Position numbers and translations under genes: made by a program. The notes under the pieces are model-generated. The model was given only the letters and a program-made list of their open reading frames with translations, had not been told where the DNA came from and searched no databases. Below are positions 21,912 to 33,500 of a stretch of 64,000 nucleotides of DNA, piece by piece; the first letter of the stretch is position 1, and each line of letters begins with the position of its first letter. The DNA lies in NCBI GenBank assembly GCA_035048495.1, contig CM068545.1, positions 19,688,741 to 19,752,740 of the forward strand, read 5' to 3'. Source of the DNA: Euptelea pleiosperma (lineage: Eukaryota > Streptophyta > Magnoliopsida > Ranunculales > Eupteleaceae).

Positions 21912-22014
21912 TGGATGCAAGCATGTGCAGCCCACAGCCAGGTCGTGGCCGTGGGCTGCACATGCTTGCATCCATTTTCTTGAAGTTTGCATGGGCTTGG
22001 CACCACTTGCACGC
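21865..22014. repeat. Palindrome closing the tandem array
   Basis: The last unit is followed by an inverted copy of itself. The inner arms 21906-21939 and 21947-21981 pair with about two mismatches around a 7-bp loop (aggtcgt). The outer arms extend to the cttggcaccacttgc-type word near 22012. The transcript would form a hairpin of about 70 bp. Confidence 0.8.
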
Positions 22015-22264
22015 CATTCTCAAACTCAAAATCAACTTGATCAGTGATTTCTAAGCGTTAGTTGAAGTCATTTTCGTTGGTTGATTTTAACCCTAGGATT
22101 TTGAGCATTATGTACCATTATTTCTGTACAAAGAACCAAAGGTTTGAACTCACTAATCAAGTTGATTTTAGGTTTGTAGGTCCACTTACCTTGGGGAAAC
22201 AAATATGGATTACAAGCTTTAGACATGAGTCCTTCAGACCCAAATTGATATTTTGACCCTATAT

Positions 22265-22660
22265 GGGCCAGGATCGGGGGACAACAATTTCATACAACGT
22301 TTTTGACAACAAAAATTGGCGTGGGCCAATTTATAAATTAGAAGTATTGGAATGGGATGATGTCTAGTGAGGGCGGTCTCTATGGTGAGGAGATCATCCT
22401 CACAAAAATTCAAATCATTCTGATATTCGTAGACTGGTTTACAAGTTGAAGAATTATGGACCATTTATTTTTATCGTTAACTTGAAAACCACATTTGAGG
22501 GGGTTAGAAATTTCATAATATGCTGATTTTTTGTAGGGGTGATCTATATGGTGAGGAGATCATCTCCACCAAAAATCAACCATTGATTCATCCTCCGCGT
22601 GGGTACGCCAAAATTGTTGTAAAAAATGTTGTATGAAATTGTTGTCCCCGATCCTGGCCC
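22265..22660. mobile_element. MITE with about 60-bp TIRs and internal hairpin modules
   Basis: GGGCCAGGATCGGGGGACAA on the left is mirrored by TTGTCCCCGATCCTGGCCC on the right, and pairing continues past ttggcgt. Inside are two hairpin modules (22360-22415 and 22520-22590) of the gaggagatcatcctcac type. The right end abuts a TA dinucleotide run (22663-22688). Target duplication unclear. Confidence 0.75.
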
Positions 22661-22689
22661 ACATATATATATATATATATATATATATG

Positions 22690-23160
22690 ATTGGGTTTGG
22701 GTTGCCCAAGCCTAACCCAATTTTGATCGAGTTTACTCAGGCCCGAGTACTGAAGTGGCCAACCCAATCCGAGCCCAATGTTGGGTTAAGCCCGCCCAAG
22801 TTGCAGCCCTAATATATGCTCTTAAAATTAAAGAGTTAAGATAAACTTACATCGACTTCTTACATCCAACCGTGGGGTGCAATTGAAGATTATGTTGGAC
22901 AATCCAACAATAGCGCATTATCCACGACATTTTGATCATCACCAACAATCAATCAATTCTAGAAATACTAACCCTATTAAAAGTTGACCTAAAGTAAAGA
23001 TTCAATTCAAAATGGTCTAGGTCTTTTAATTCAAAGTTAACTTTTCATGAGGTTATGAATGTTGGAATTGACTGGATTTTTGTGAGTATGGTCTCCAGAG
23101 TATGAGAAACTTGAGCAGTAGGATTTTCCAACGTGATCTCCATTTGACCCCACCACTTGA
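22690..23160. other. Partial GGGTTGGG-end element and intergenic DNA
   Basis: 22690-22811 carries the right terminus seen at 2155-2188 (AAGCCCGCCCAAGTTGCAGC). The rest has no gene. Confidence 0.45.
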
Positions 23161-23164
23161 TGTA

Positions 23165-23650
23165 AAAAGTGGATGGATATAAGTTTATCCTGACTCAAAT
23201 TAAAAAACTTGATTTAAAAGTCCCTTTGTTCTATGTTGCACAGATTTAATGCAGTGAATGACAAGAAACAAATATATTTAATTCAAAGTGAGTTATGGAC
23301 AAAATATGAGACACGTGGCACACTCTTAGATACTACTGACCGTATTGATGTTTGGTCCATCCCTAGGTGAACCTACAAACAAAAATTCAGCCCCGATTAA
23401 TGATTTATAACCATTGGATTGGAGTCTTTTTAATGAGTTTGAGCATTAGTTGGGGTACTTAGATCCGAAGGTTAGAAATCACTAATCAAGATTTTTTTGG
23501 TATTAGGTCCGTTATTAAAATTTTATTCCGTAGGAAGTTGGAACCATGTTTCTTGGAAAATAGAAAATTGCTGTTGCAGGCTTGCAACAATGCAGCAAGT
23601 GAGATATGGAAGGTGAGATCAACGGCTTGGCCAAGGTCACTTTGACAGAA
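23165..23650. repeat. Repeated block, partial copy
   Basis: Matches 9928-10500: gtggatggatataagtttatcc, the foldback MITE core with a shortened right arm (23300-23520), and the aaattgctgttgcaggcttgc module (23560-23600). Confidence 0.65.
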
Positions 23651-25464
23651 CAAATAAAGTCATGGGTGGGTTCTCTCCTTGCCCACTCGACCTTGGTAGT
23701 GTTCTACTAACTCCATTTATGACTCACCATTTGTTTCTTTAACCTTTTGATCTCGGTCAAAAATATGATCTAATCAGATGACCCTCCGGACCATCCATCA
23801 ATCCATTGGGAGGTGAGGCCTACGTGATCTGATAGAATTTTATTTCCGAAAAAAGTGCTTTGGGCCCACCTTTCATGTATTGATTGACGACTGTATGAAC
23901 CATGTGGCACATTCTCAATTTCTAGCCCCTTAATTTGTACAGTTACTCAGATCCAACTACTAGAAGTCATCAATCAAATTGATTTTTGGTCTGTAGCCTA
24001 TAGGTCCACTCGGGATGGGCCAAACTATTATCTGTATGACATATTCACAAAAAATAGAAGAGAAGGAAGATGAGAATAATAATAACAGAATTAATCAAAA
24101 TAAAAACTCATTGTTAATTGGCAAGTAAAATAGATTGAGGCTTGTGTTGTACACAATGGCCTTAAGACAAATCATTTTAAAAAGCCTCTGATTCCTCATG
24201 GGCCCCCGTGTGCATACAAGCCCACCCATTATTTTCTTTAAGCTTACAAGTCTCTATGGAACAACTTCTATATATAAATTGTATTCTAATCTTGTAGTTT
24301 TCCAATGTAGACTAAAGTTTTTCACAAATTTTACTCGTACACATTACATGTATGGTAGTTCGGAGCCGATTTTCCATTCACCTATAAAGGGTCAGTTAAA
24401 TAATTTAACCACATTATTCTCCATACTTAGGAGATGAAAAATCAATATGGACCCGCCTCAAAAAATAAGTGGGTCCCACTTTTATTTATTCTCAAAGTGA
24501 CCTGTTAGTCAAATTTTCTGATTTTTCAAACACAAACATCCATATTCAGTGGATCTCTTGAATCTGATAGTTCATAGCTCAACATCACAGCTTTTTCTAG
24601 ACAATTAAATGTGGCCTTCCCTTAAAATGAAATGTGGCCCACTATTTCGGGTACACAGACATATGAATGTTTGGCCCACCCTTTGATGGAACCACCTGCT
24701 AAAATCCTAATTAGTAATCTCTAGCCGTTGAATTTAAACATCCTTTCATCAGGGGTTTCATGAAATCCGATTTCCGGTGTGTAGGTCCACTTAGAGGGCG
24801 TTAGACATTCTTGGGTCAATGGGCCCTAAATAGTGTGCGGAAAGACTTATTAAACTTTTGCAATAAATTTCCATATATAGATTTCTTGGACTTGTGAGCA
24901 GCCAGGACAAAAATGATAACTCAACGACCTTAGTAGTCAAGAGTCTATGGTTTCTTGGTAAAATCATCAAATTTCAAAATATGAACTCCCTCACAAGACC
25001 ATAAAGTCAAGATCTCGACGGCCCAAATGCATGACCTTGGCGAGTTGATGGAAGTTTAATACTGTGACTACTCTAAAGATGTCCATGTGAAGATGGAGAG
25101 TAGGGTGTCAATGGATAGTCAAAAATTTGAATTGGTACAATTATCAATTAACCAAAAATTTTGGACTCAGATTCAATAATTTTTTATATTCGAATACTTT
25201 TTGAATATGCATTCGAATATTGATATAACCACTTCAATAATATTGGAGTAGGTTGTGGTAGATATGTTTAGAGCAAGATAGTGTTAAATTTGTACTTGGT
25301 GGGACCTATCCTTTTTGGCTCCTAAAATTAAACCTTTGTGGAAAACCCTGAAAATCAAGAAGATTATAAAATTTGCATAAAAAATAGAGGCAGAGCATCT
25401 TCATCCTTTTTGTCACACATTTTGCTACATCAATTAACACTTTCTCTACTGTATTTAATTGACC
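23651..25464. other. Intergenic DNA with degraded foldback repeats
   Basis: Diverged foldback cores at about 23890-24045 (catgtggcacattctc, mirrored near gatgggccaaac) and 24650-24840. No gene recognised. Short open frames carry no domain. Confidence 0.45.
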
Positions 25465-25851
25465 GAGTATGAGACACATGGCATACTCTTTAGATACTAC
25501 TCACGGTATTGATGTTTGGCCCATCCCTAAGTGTACGTACAGACAAAAACTCACCCTGATTAATGATTTATAACCGTCGGATTGGATCATTAGAGTTTTT
25601 TTCATGGTTTTATTTTTAACCGTTGGATTTGAGCATTAGTTGGGTTACTCAGATCCAAAGGTTAGAAATCACTAATCAAGCTGTTTTGGTATTAGGTCCA
25701 TTATCAAATTTTTATCCTTTAAGAAGTTGGAACCATGTTTCTTGGAAAATAGAAGATTGCTGTTGCAGGCTTGCAGCAAGTGTGATGCAGTGAGATCAAC
25801 GGTAACGGTTTGGAAAAGGTGGGTCCCACACTTATTTCCTCCACCCAGTCA

Positions 25852-26272
25852 GGGTCGGGCTCGGGGGACACCCATTTTTGATACCCACTTTGGCGTACCC
25901 ACATAGAAGATGAATCAATGGCTGATTTTTGGTGAGGATGATCTCGTCACCATATAGATCACCCCTACACGGTAAGAATCCACAGGTCCATATTTCTTCA
26001 CTTTTAAACCAGTCTATGAATATCTGAATGATTTGAATTTTTGTGAGGATGATCTCCTCACCATAGAGCTCATCCTCACCAAAAACAGCCATTGATTCAT
26101 CTTCTATGTGGGTGTCAAAAATGGGTGTCCCCCGAGCCCGACCCAAATAAGACATTGATTCATCTTCTCTGTGGGTATGCCAAAATGGGTGTGCCGTGAG
26201 TCCGACCCAAATCAGCCATTGATTCATCTTCTATGTGGGTCCGCCAAAATGGGTGTCCCCCGAGCCCGACCC
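25852..26272. mobile_element. Hairpin-module MITE with triplicated right end
   Basis: The left end GGGTCGGGCTCGGGGGACAC is mirrored at 26125-26144. The right terminal ~64 bp (cattgattcatcttct...gggtgtcccccgagcccgaccc) is then repeated twice more in tandem, ending at 26208 and 26272. Inside, tggctgatttttggtgagg and cctcaccaaaaacagcca are mirrored arms. No coding capacity. Confidence 0.75.
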
Positions 26273-26989
26273 TAAAGTCATGGTCTCGGGCCGGGCCTAA
26301 GTAGGGCCCGTTACTAAGCCCATTGGCCTGACTATGGACCGGGCCACGGGCTGGGTTTGAGTTTGAGTTTTGAACCGAGGCCCGCGACCCGGCCCGAGTA
26401 GCCTGCAGTCCGGCCCAGCTTAGGCCCGGTCCGAGACCGGCCCAACGGGCCAAATTGCCACCCAGTTCCACACCTATTGGAGTTTGTCGGTGGTTAGGAA
26501 ATGCTACCGGTTGAGGCCATCGAAAATTTGGGCAACAAAATCAGAACTCTGATCTTCCATTTCTCTCTGACGAACCAATTTCACTTTGTAGACTAAGAGA
26601 AGTATTTTTTACTGGCACTCTATTGATTCTAACACTTGGATTTTGCTTGAAAGAGCGCATAAATACGCTTGTCAAGGTTAGCTTCATTTGGTTTTTATTT
26701 TCCTGTAGTTTTGATCCATTTTATGTTTAATCGAATTTTGCTGAATATATGTATATGCTTTTGTGTGATGCAGCCATCCAATTTGATTTGGAAGCTTTTC
26801 CAAATTTACATCTGGGTTTGTCTTCAGGGACTGATTGGAGTTTTGGAGAACAGTTAGGTTAAGAGATCAGGTTCTACTTCCTTTTCTTCTATCGTTTATT
26901 TTCTCTGTTGTAGATACAAGCTCTATTTTGTTGTTTGACTCGACGTGAGTATATGGATTTGCATCAAGTGTTAACCAAATTCTGTAAGA

Positions 26990-28340
26990 CTCTTTAGAGC
27001 CCACATGAGATGAGTGTTGGGCTGGTTTTTTACGAGGAGGATTTACCCACCACAGTGATCATCCTCACAAAAAATCAGCCCTTATCTCATCTCCATGTGC
27101 TACCCTGAAATAATGTTATTTTTCACTTCATTTGTTGGCGTTCAAAATAATGGGACTATATATTATATATATGGATCTCTTTATTTTGACAAGTCCAAAA
27201 TGACACACCCTGGTGGGGCCCACATGAAAAGGGTTGATTTTTCGTGAGGATGATCTCCTCACTGCAGAGCTCATATTCACCAAAAATCAGCATATGCTAA
27301 AACTTCTAACCCTATCAAAACTGCACTTAAAGTTAATGGTTAAATGGGCGATCTAGAATTTTCAACCTGTAACTCATTTTTTATAGGGCTATAAATGTTA
27401 GAATGGGCTGACTATTTCTAAGAATGTTCTCCATAGTGAGGAGATTATCCTCACGAAAAATCAGTCCTTAACTCATCTCCATGTGTGCTTGGATCAGGTT
27501 TTTGACACGCCCTTGTGCGGTTCACATGGAGATGAGCTACGAGCTGATTTTTGGTGAGGGTGACTGCCTCGCCGTGGATATCATATTCACAAAACATCAG
27601 TCCATTCTAAAACTTCTAACCAAATTAAATGTGGACTTAAAATTTATAGTAAAATTTGATGGTACAAGTTTTGTCAACTTTTAGTCCATTTTTCGCAGCC
27701 ATTTCCATTAGAGCCCCACATAGGCATGTCAAAATAATCTATAGGTTTGAGTTATTGTTATTTTGACATGCCAAAAATGAAAGGCCATTGTGGGTCCCAC
27801 ATGCAGAGGAGTTTAAGGGCTGATTTGCTATGAGGATGATCTCTTTACTAAAACAAAAAAATAGTTCATTCCAATATTTCTAGTCCTATGAAAAAATGTT
27901 TCACAAGTAGAAAAATTCTGGATCACCATTTCACTTTTAAGTACACTTTTGATAGGGTAAGAAGGAATAGGCTGATTTTCTGTGAATATGATCTTCATGG
28001 TGAGGAAATCATCCTCACCAAAAATTAGCCCTTAACTCATCTCCACGTGGGCCCTACAAAGGCGTGTCATTTTTAGTGTGTTAGAAAGTGATCGTAAGTT
28101 CCACATGGAGATGAGTTAAAGACTGAGTTTTTGTGAGAATGATGTCTATGTTGAGGAGATTGTCCTTACCAAAAATCAGCCCATTCGAACATTTCTAGCC
28201 TTATGAAAAGTGGATTACAAGCTGAAAATTATAGACCATCCATTTCATTGTTAACTTCAGCTCCACATTTGGTATGGTCAAAAGATTTTGAAAGGGCTGA
28301 TTTTTGCGAGGATAATCTAATCATAGGGGTAATAATGAGT
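26990..28340. repeat. Array of hairpin modules
   Basis: About eight modules of 130-220 bp, each centred on a mirrored pair of the form ctgatttttggtgaggatg / catcctcaccaaaaatcag with a short middle such as atctccatggtgaggag. Examples: 27016-27080, 27232-27295, 27405-27467, 27540-27600, 27815-27860, 27965-28030, 28115-28180 and 28298-28330. Spacers share aacatttctagccttatgaaaa and gaccatccatttcattg. Similar modules occur at 11.8, 12.1-12.6, 22.4-22.6, 53.8-54.3, 56.2-57.0 and 57.7-58.8 kb. Confidence 0.75.
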
Positions 28341-28365
28341 CAGCTCCCATTCTAAAATTTCTAAC

Positions 28366-29434
28366 CTTGACATAGACATCATTTTAGGTGGGACTCGATG
28401 ATGTCTCCTCCTTTTGAGGCAATCTTTGACAAGGTGACCTTTACCCTTACAATAACTACAAATTTGTTGCTTTTGGGTAGTCCTGGGTAGATCAACCTTG
28501 GTAGTAGGTAAGACACTAGCTTTTACAAACTGAGTCTTGGAAGTCGATGCAGAGTTTTGGTTGTGCTTGAATCCTAAACCACTCTTGTCACCATATTCCT
28601 TTCCTACTTTCAACATCCTATCGAGCTTCTCAGTGCTTGAGGAGAAATAGGATAAATCTCTCTTTAGATTAGTCACTTGATTTTCTAGAGATTTACTGGT
28701 AACCTAAAAGTTTGGAATTCACATTTCAAAAGCTTGTTCTTTTCTTTAAGAGACCCAACCAACCCGTCAATCTTTAGAGAGTCAACATCTTTGCTCTCTT
28801 TGATTGCGGTAACCTTAGCTTGAAATCTCTCTGGTAGAGATCTCAACACATTCTTGACTACTTTGGCTTTAGGAATAATCTCTCCCAAATTATGGGCAGA
28901 GTTCACAATGTCATTGAGTTTTGCATAAGACTCTGTGAACATCTCATTCTCCTCCATTCTTATAGATTCGAATTTGGTAGTCAGCATTTGCAATTAAATA
29001 TTTTTTTCTACTGAAGTACCTTCATGGGTTGTCTCCAAGATATCCCATGCTTCTTTAGCCAAGGTACATGTAGAGATCCTACGGAACTCGTTCTTGTCTA
29101 TAGCATTTAAGCCTTTGCTATTTAAACAGCAAGCGTCAAAGTCTTCGTTTGACCACTTGCCTTCAGGCTTAGGGATCACAGTGTTTTCAACTATAATAGT
29201 AGGAGGTGTCCAACCATTCGACACCGTTAATCAGACTCGTTTGTCGATGGACTTGAGGAATGCTTTCATTTTGGCTTTCCAGTAGGCATAGTCTTCTTCA
29301 TCAAACAACGTAGGTCTGGAGGTGTTATCACGATACCACATTCTTTTTGCATCTTTGTAGATTGGAAGATAACTTGAGCAAGAACTCACTCGGGTTGTTA
29401 AACCTTTAAAAGAGTTTCCTATGCTTTGATACCA
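28366..29434 (-). pseudogene. Copia-1 gag remnant
   Basis: Minus-strand pieces encode a copia Gag: FDEEDYAYWKAKMKAFL, then EAWDILETTHEGT, then KVLRSLPERFQAKVTAI, ending with the zinc knuckle CSYCKGKGHLVKDC. The frame is broken by TGA at about 29228-29230, by another stop near 28994-28996, and near 28680. The sequence then runs straight into block-B hairpin DNA at about 28366, so protease, integrase, RT and the 3' LTR are missing. Primer site TGGTATCAAAGCAT on the minus strand is at 29421-29434. Confidence 0.8.
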
Positions 29435-30535
29435 ATTGAAAGTCCTGCTTTCAATCAATCCAGATATCTAAAAGGGGGGAGGAATAGGTTTTCTAAAACT
29501 TATTTATATATTAGAACACCTTATTCAATTTACTGGTCTGGGCAGGTGTAATCTGATCGCATGTTAATACAATCCTAAAGTGGAGTTGATTGATTTAGCA
29601 GATGATTATCTCAACCAAGTCAGATCTAATTTATCTCAGATATATTGTCTCTGGTTCGTTTGGTCTAATCTTAGTAGTGCGGAAATAAACTAATCAACCA
29701 CCACACATGCAATTTTTACGTGGAAACCTTTCTCAAGGAAAATTATGGGACCACGTCCAGCCGTTGAAGTATCACTAAGAGAAAGTTACCGTTATCCACA
29801 GCATACAATCCAAGTCCATCCTTCGAGCCAACTACTGATGCATCTACACCCTCTGACTACCACGCACGAATCCATGAGCGCCCTTCTGGTGCGATCCCTT
29901 CAATGGTGTTCAGTTTAGTAAATCCCCAAATCTACTCTCGATCGGTCCAGCCTCGATCTTATTTACACAATCCGGTCCAGCTCCGGAAGTGAAGGATTCG
30001 GTCCAGCCCAGACTCAAACAAACCTCAAATAGAATTTGAGTTCTTAATCATGTGGTCCACTCTAGCATCTATTGATCAAGCTATGATCATGAAATAATAG
30101 AAACCCGCAATGAATAAAGTGAATTACCTAGGTATTCTCTCCTTTAGGCTTTTTGCTCAATGGTGATTCTCTAAGGAACATGGAATTCTAGGCTTAGAGT
30201 TTGGAGAATTAATGATCTTTGAGTATTGAGTTAGGTTTTACAACCTTAAGGTTCCTTTATATAGAGAGGGAAGCCAAGCCAAGGCTTATAGCAAGTAGTT
30301 GGTTGTAGTTAGAACTCTTTCCGAATTGGGAAAACTGTTCCCGCGTAAGTCCAATCGATTGGGCTGTTGGTCCAATCGACCGGGCTAGGTCCAATCGATT
30401 GAACACCCACGAATTTAGTTTTTTAAGCCCTTATGCCCTGAATCGGATACCCTTGCACAATGACTTAGTTTTTAGATGACTTTTATTATTAAACCTCCTA
30501 TCTTTAAGGTCTCTAAGTCACTTACCATCCTATAC
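29435..30535 (-). mobile_element. Copia-1 5' LTR, first part
   Basis: Begins next to the primer site and matches the LTR at 8769-9912 in inverted orientation. It stops at about 30535, where LINE sequence starts, and resumes at 39150-39319. The combined length of about 1.27 kb fits the 1.14-kb reference copy. It carries CCAATCGATTGG-like palindromes (30346-30400). Confidence 0.65.
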
Positions 30536-30539
30536 GTGT

Positions 30540-33500
30540 GTGTACGGATAAACCAGAGAGAAATGACGAAATCTGGGGCAGAGAAAAAGAGGGTCCGACG
30601 AGCAGCAGTGGTTCAGAATGGTAGCAGAGATCTCAACAACGATGCCCCACCTAAGGGTTCATAGACATCCGGTGATGAACGTCCGGTGAGCTCTTCATCA
30701 TGTTGGAGCTGACTATTGAAGCCAAGCTATTCCAGATTGCTAAATGGGTGGGGTTGCAGCGATTTACCGTTCGCGAAACAGGGAGACGATAGTCAGTGGA
30801 GGTGATCCTTTCTTGGGAGGACTATTCTTGGCTCTTATCCACGATGGAAGAAGCCATTTTCAAGGATATATAGCAAAGGGTTGCTATCGAGGGAAAGAAC
30901 GGCCAATGGACGAACGCTGATAGGGGAGATCTTGTACAACCATAGGGGGGGCTGTCTTCAAATTGGTCGAGTTTACTCAGTAAAGTAAGAACATAAGGTT
31001 ATTCGTTCCCATGGGACGTGATGCATCGGGGTGGAGTAAGCTAGCGGGAGTGCTAGCACAGTCTTTGGGTTGCAAACCTCCAGTGCATCAATTAGATGGA
31101 AATGTTAAGCATATCCAACACCAACTTGCATCATCCCAACCTACTTTCTCGAACATCGAGGGTAAAACCATTGGTAAGCAGTCCGTCCCTCGTGTGGTCA
31201 CACGGTACCTCGACTCAGTAGGGGGGCCTTCGGTGGGTGGAGGTCGGCGATCATATGCTCTACGTCATTGCCGAAATTCATCTGGTCTGATCTCCAGGAG
31301 GAGGTTCAAGGTTTGTTAGCCATGGAGTCAGAGGTGATGCTCCCTCTAAGGAGGAAGCGATGTATCTGTGCGCCCTGGATTCCATCTCTGTTGGAGGAGG
31401 TAGGGTTCTTTTTGTAAGGTGGTCTCTGGAGTTCAACGCTATCCCCTCTCCATTCCCAGCCGGACCTACTTGGATCTCGTTGAGAGGCCTCCCATTCCAC
31501 CTATGGAAACCCAGTTTTCTAAAAATGATAGGAGTCTTTGGGAGGATTCATTGAAGTGCATAAGAGGATGAAGGAGCTCTCGGACCTTCGAGAAGCTCGC
31601 ATTTGTGTGCAAATGAGCACTCTGGTCCTCCCTCGTTGTTTATCGATCTTGGATCGTGGTTTTATCCTTACTGTGGCTGTCTAGATCTTGGAATCTATGG
31701 ACTCCCCCTTAGCTGTAGAGCTTGTAGACTCACCTCCAGGGCAGGAGGCAATCGTTGTCAACACGGCTTGGAAGCCTACAACGGTGGTGGAGGAGCCTGG
31801 TCCGGCGCCTTGGAAGGTGGATAATATAGTCCCGGTGGCACGGGCTATCACTCTTTTTGGCGAGGCGCAGGTTAGCGTAGAGCCTAATGCGGTCTCCTGC
31901 ATAGAGTTTCAAGCCTTGGACAACTGTTACGTATCTACTGGTGATTTCAGGGAGAACCAGAGCCATACGCGCCAGAGGAAGGAGGTTGGTGGATTTCAAA
32001 TGAAGAAAAAAAAGGCACGGAGGGAGGCAACACCGAAGACCCAATCGTCGCCATGGACACGTGCTCATCGCCAGGGACCCTGATAACTTTCTGCTGAGTC
32101 ATATTGTGAGAGAATGTTGGGCAGATGGGAAGGACAACATTAGCTTGGGCCGTGAGATGGCCCCAATAGAGTTAGCCCAAGAGGTTAATGGGCATCATAG
32201 TTTCAACTCGGTAGCCCACGTTCTACCTAACCCAACCCAGACGTGTGGGCTTAATGCCGATCCTGCGGAGGTCAATACTAATACAGGCCTTATCTTTAGG
32301 GGATTCAGCTCGACCAACGCGATTTCAACACTGAAAGCGCTGCACTCTTTCTTGTCAACGCAGTCGTCCAAGCTCCCGAATCCTCTTATGGGAGGGACGA
32401 ATACTACAGATGTCCCCTCGGGCGAGTGTATTGTTGAGCAACCATCCTCTTTTAGGGAGATTGAGGAGAGCTTACCCCATCTTTACATGGAGACTCCCAA
32501 GTAACTAGAGGATGTTCCCCCCGGGTTAGAGGACGCACATATCAAGTGATCGGATCCTATCAATGGATGGGCAGACCGTAGCTGTCGATCGGTTCAAGGT
32601 GTATTCCGATCTTTGTCCAAGGATCTCCGCATCCCAAACAGCAAGTGATCATCTACTTCTTCTACTGACTTTTCAGGAGGCGTGGATTTGATTCAAACTC
32701 TGGGAGGGGAGTGTACTCCAACCATTCCAGGCAGCAATGATCTTGCTCTCTTGTGGGCGGGTTCTAGAAAGATGAGGGGCAACTCTGCCAAACTAGAGGC
32801 AGCGAGCTGTTGGAGGATCAACGGTAACACTTATCAGGCTTACTGTGAACCCAGACTTGTCACGTTGCCTTTCGAACCTGAACTAGTTTACTCCTTGTCG
32901 CATCCTATCCTGGTGTTGGGAGAATTGTTGGGGGTCTCATTCAGGAGACATGGTGCAAAGGCTGCCCAGCTTCTCATTTGTACAGCCACCGAGAACCAGA
33001 GAAGCCCCCCTATGCTTGAAGCTTTGATTCGGAGGGATCCTTCGGATGGTGGTGTCATGGATCTAGAGGAGCAGGTCCGGGAGGCTAGGGACCAGCAGGA
33101 TGAGATATCCTTGCCTATCCCTCTTTGAAAGGGGACCAGCCTAACACAATAGCTACCACAGTAGCAGAGCCACGGGATAAGGTAGGAAAGACTGATATCT
33201 CCCTAGAGGTCACTTGGTCTCCCAGGACCAGAAGGGGACCAGAAGGGAGTTGCACAGGCTAGGTTTTGAGCAGGCTGAAGTGGGAAGCTTGCTAGGAGCC
33301 AAGACTCGTAGGGGAGTCTCAGGGGGGAGTGCATGATAGCTTTCTATCTCGGTAGTCAGGGATTTGACTCTGGGCTCCATGCCTAAGCCAATATTCTTAT
33401 CATGGAACGTTAGGGGTCTGGGAGACTCCAACAAGCGAGCAATTATCAAGCGTATGATTAGGAAGAATGGAGCTAGGATTATCCTTCTTCAAGAGACGAA

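Larger units (their letters stand above)
25465..28365. repeat. Repeated block, copy B
   Basis: In order: foldback core (25465-25700), gcaggcttgcagcaagtgtgat module (25725-25845), hairpin MITE (25852-26272), a GGCCCGG-rich stretch (26273-26465), exon-like module (26617-26860), then hairpin modules to 28340. It lacks the CACATGAG hAT MITE (empty site 27002-27009), the SINE and the TTTGTAATA MITE seen in A and D, so this part preserves an earlier state. Confidence 0.65.

Noticed and set aside
21448..22035. Minus-strand open frames in the 53-bp repeats, and the idea of a CRISPR array
   Set aside because: The repeats are directly tandem with no unique spacers, the organism is a plant, and the frames only follow the repeat unit.
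31011..33449. Multiple medium open frames treated as separate genes
   Set aside because: They are pieces of the decayed LINE ORF1 region.
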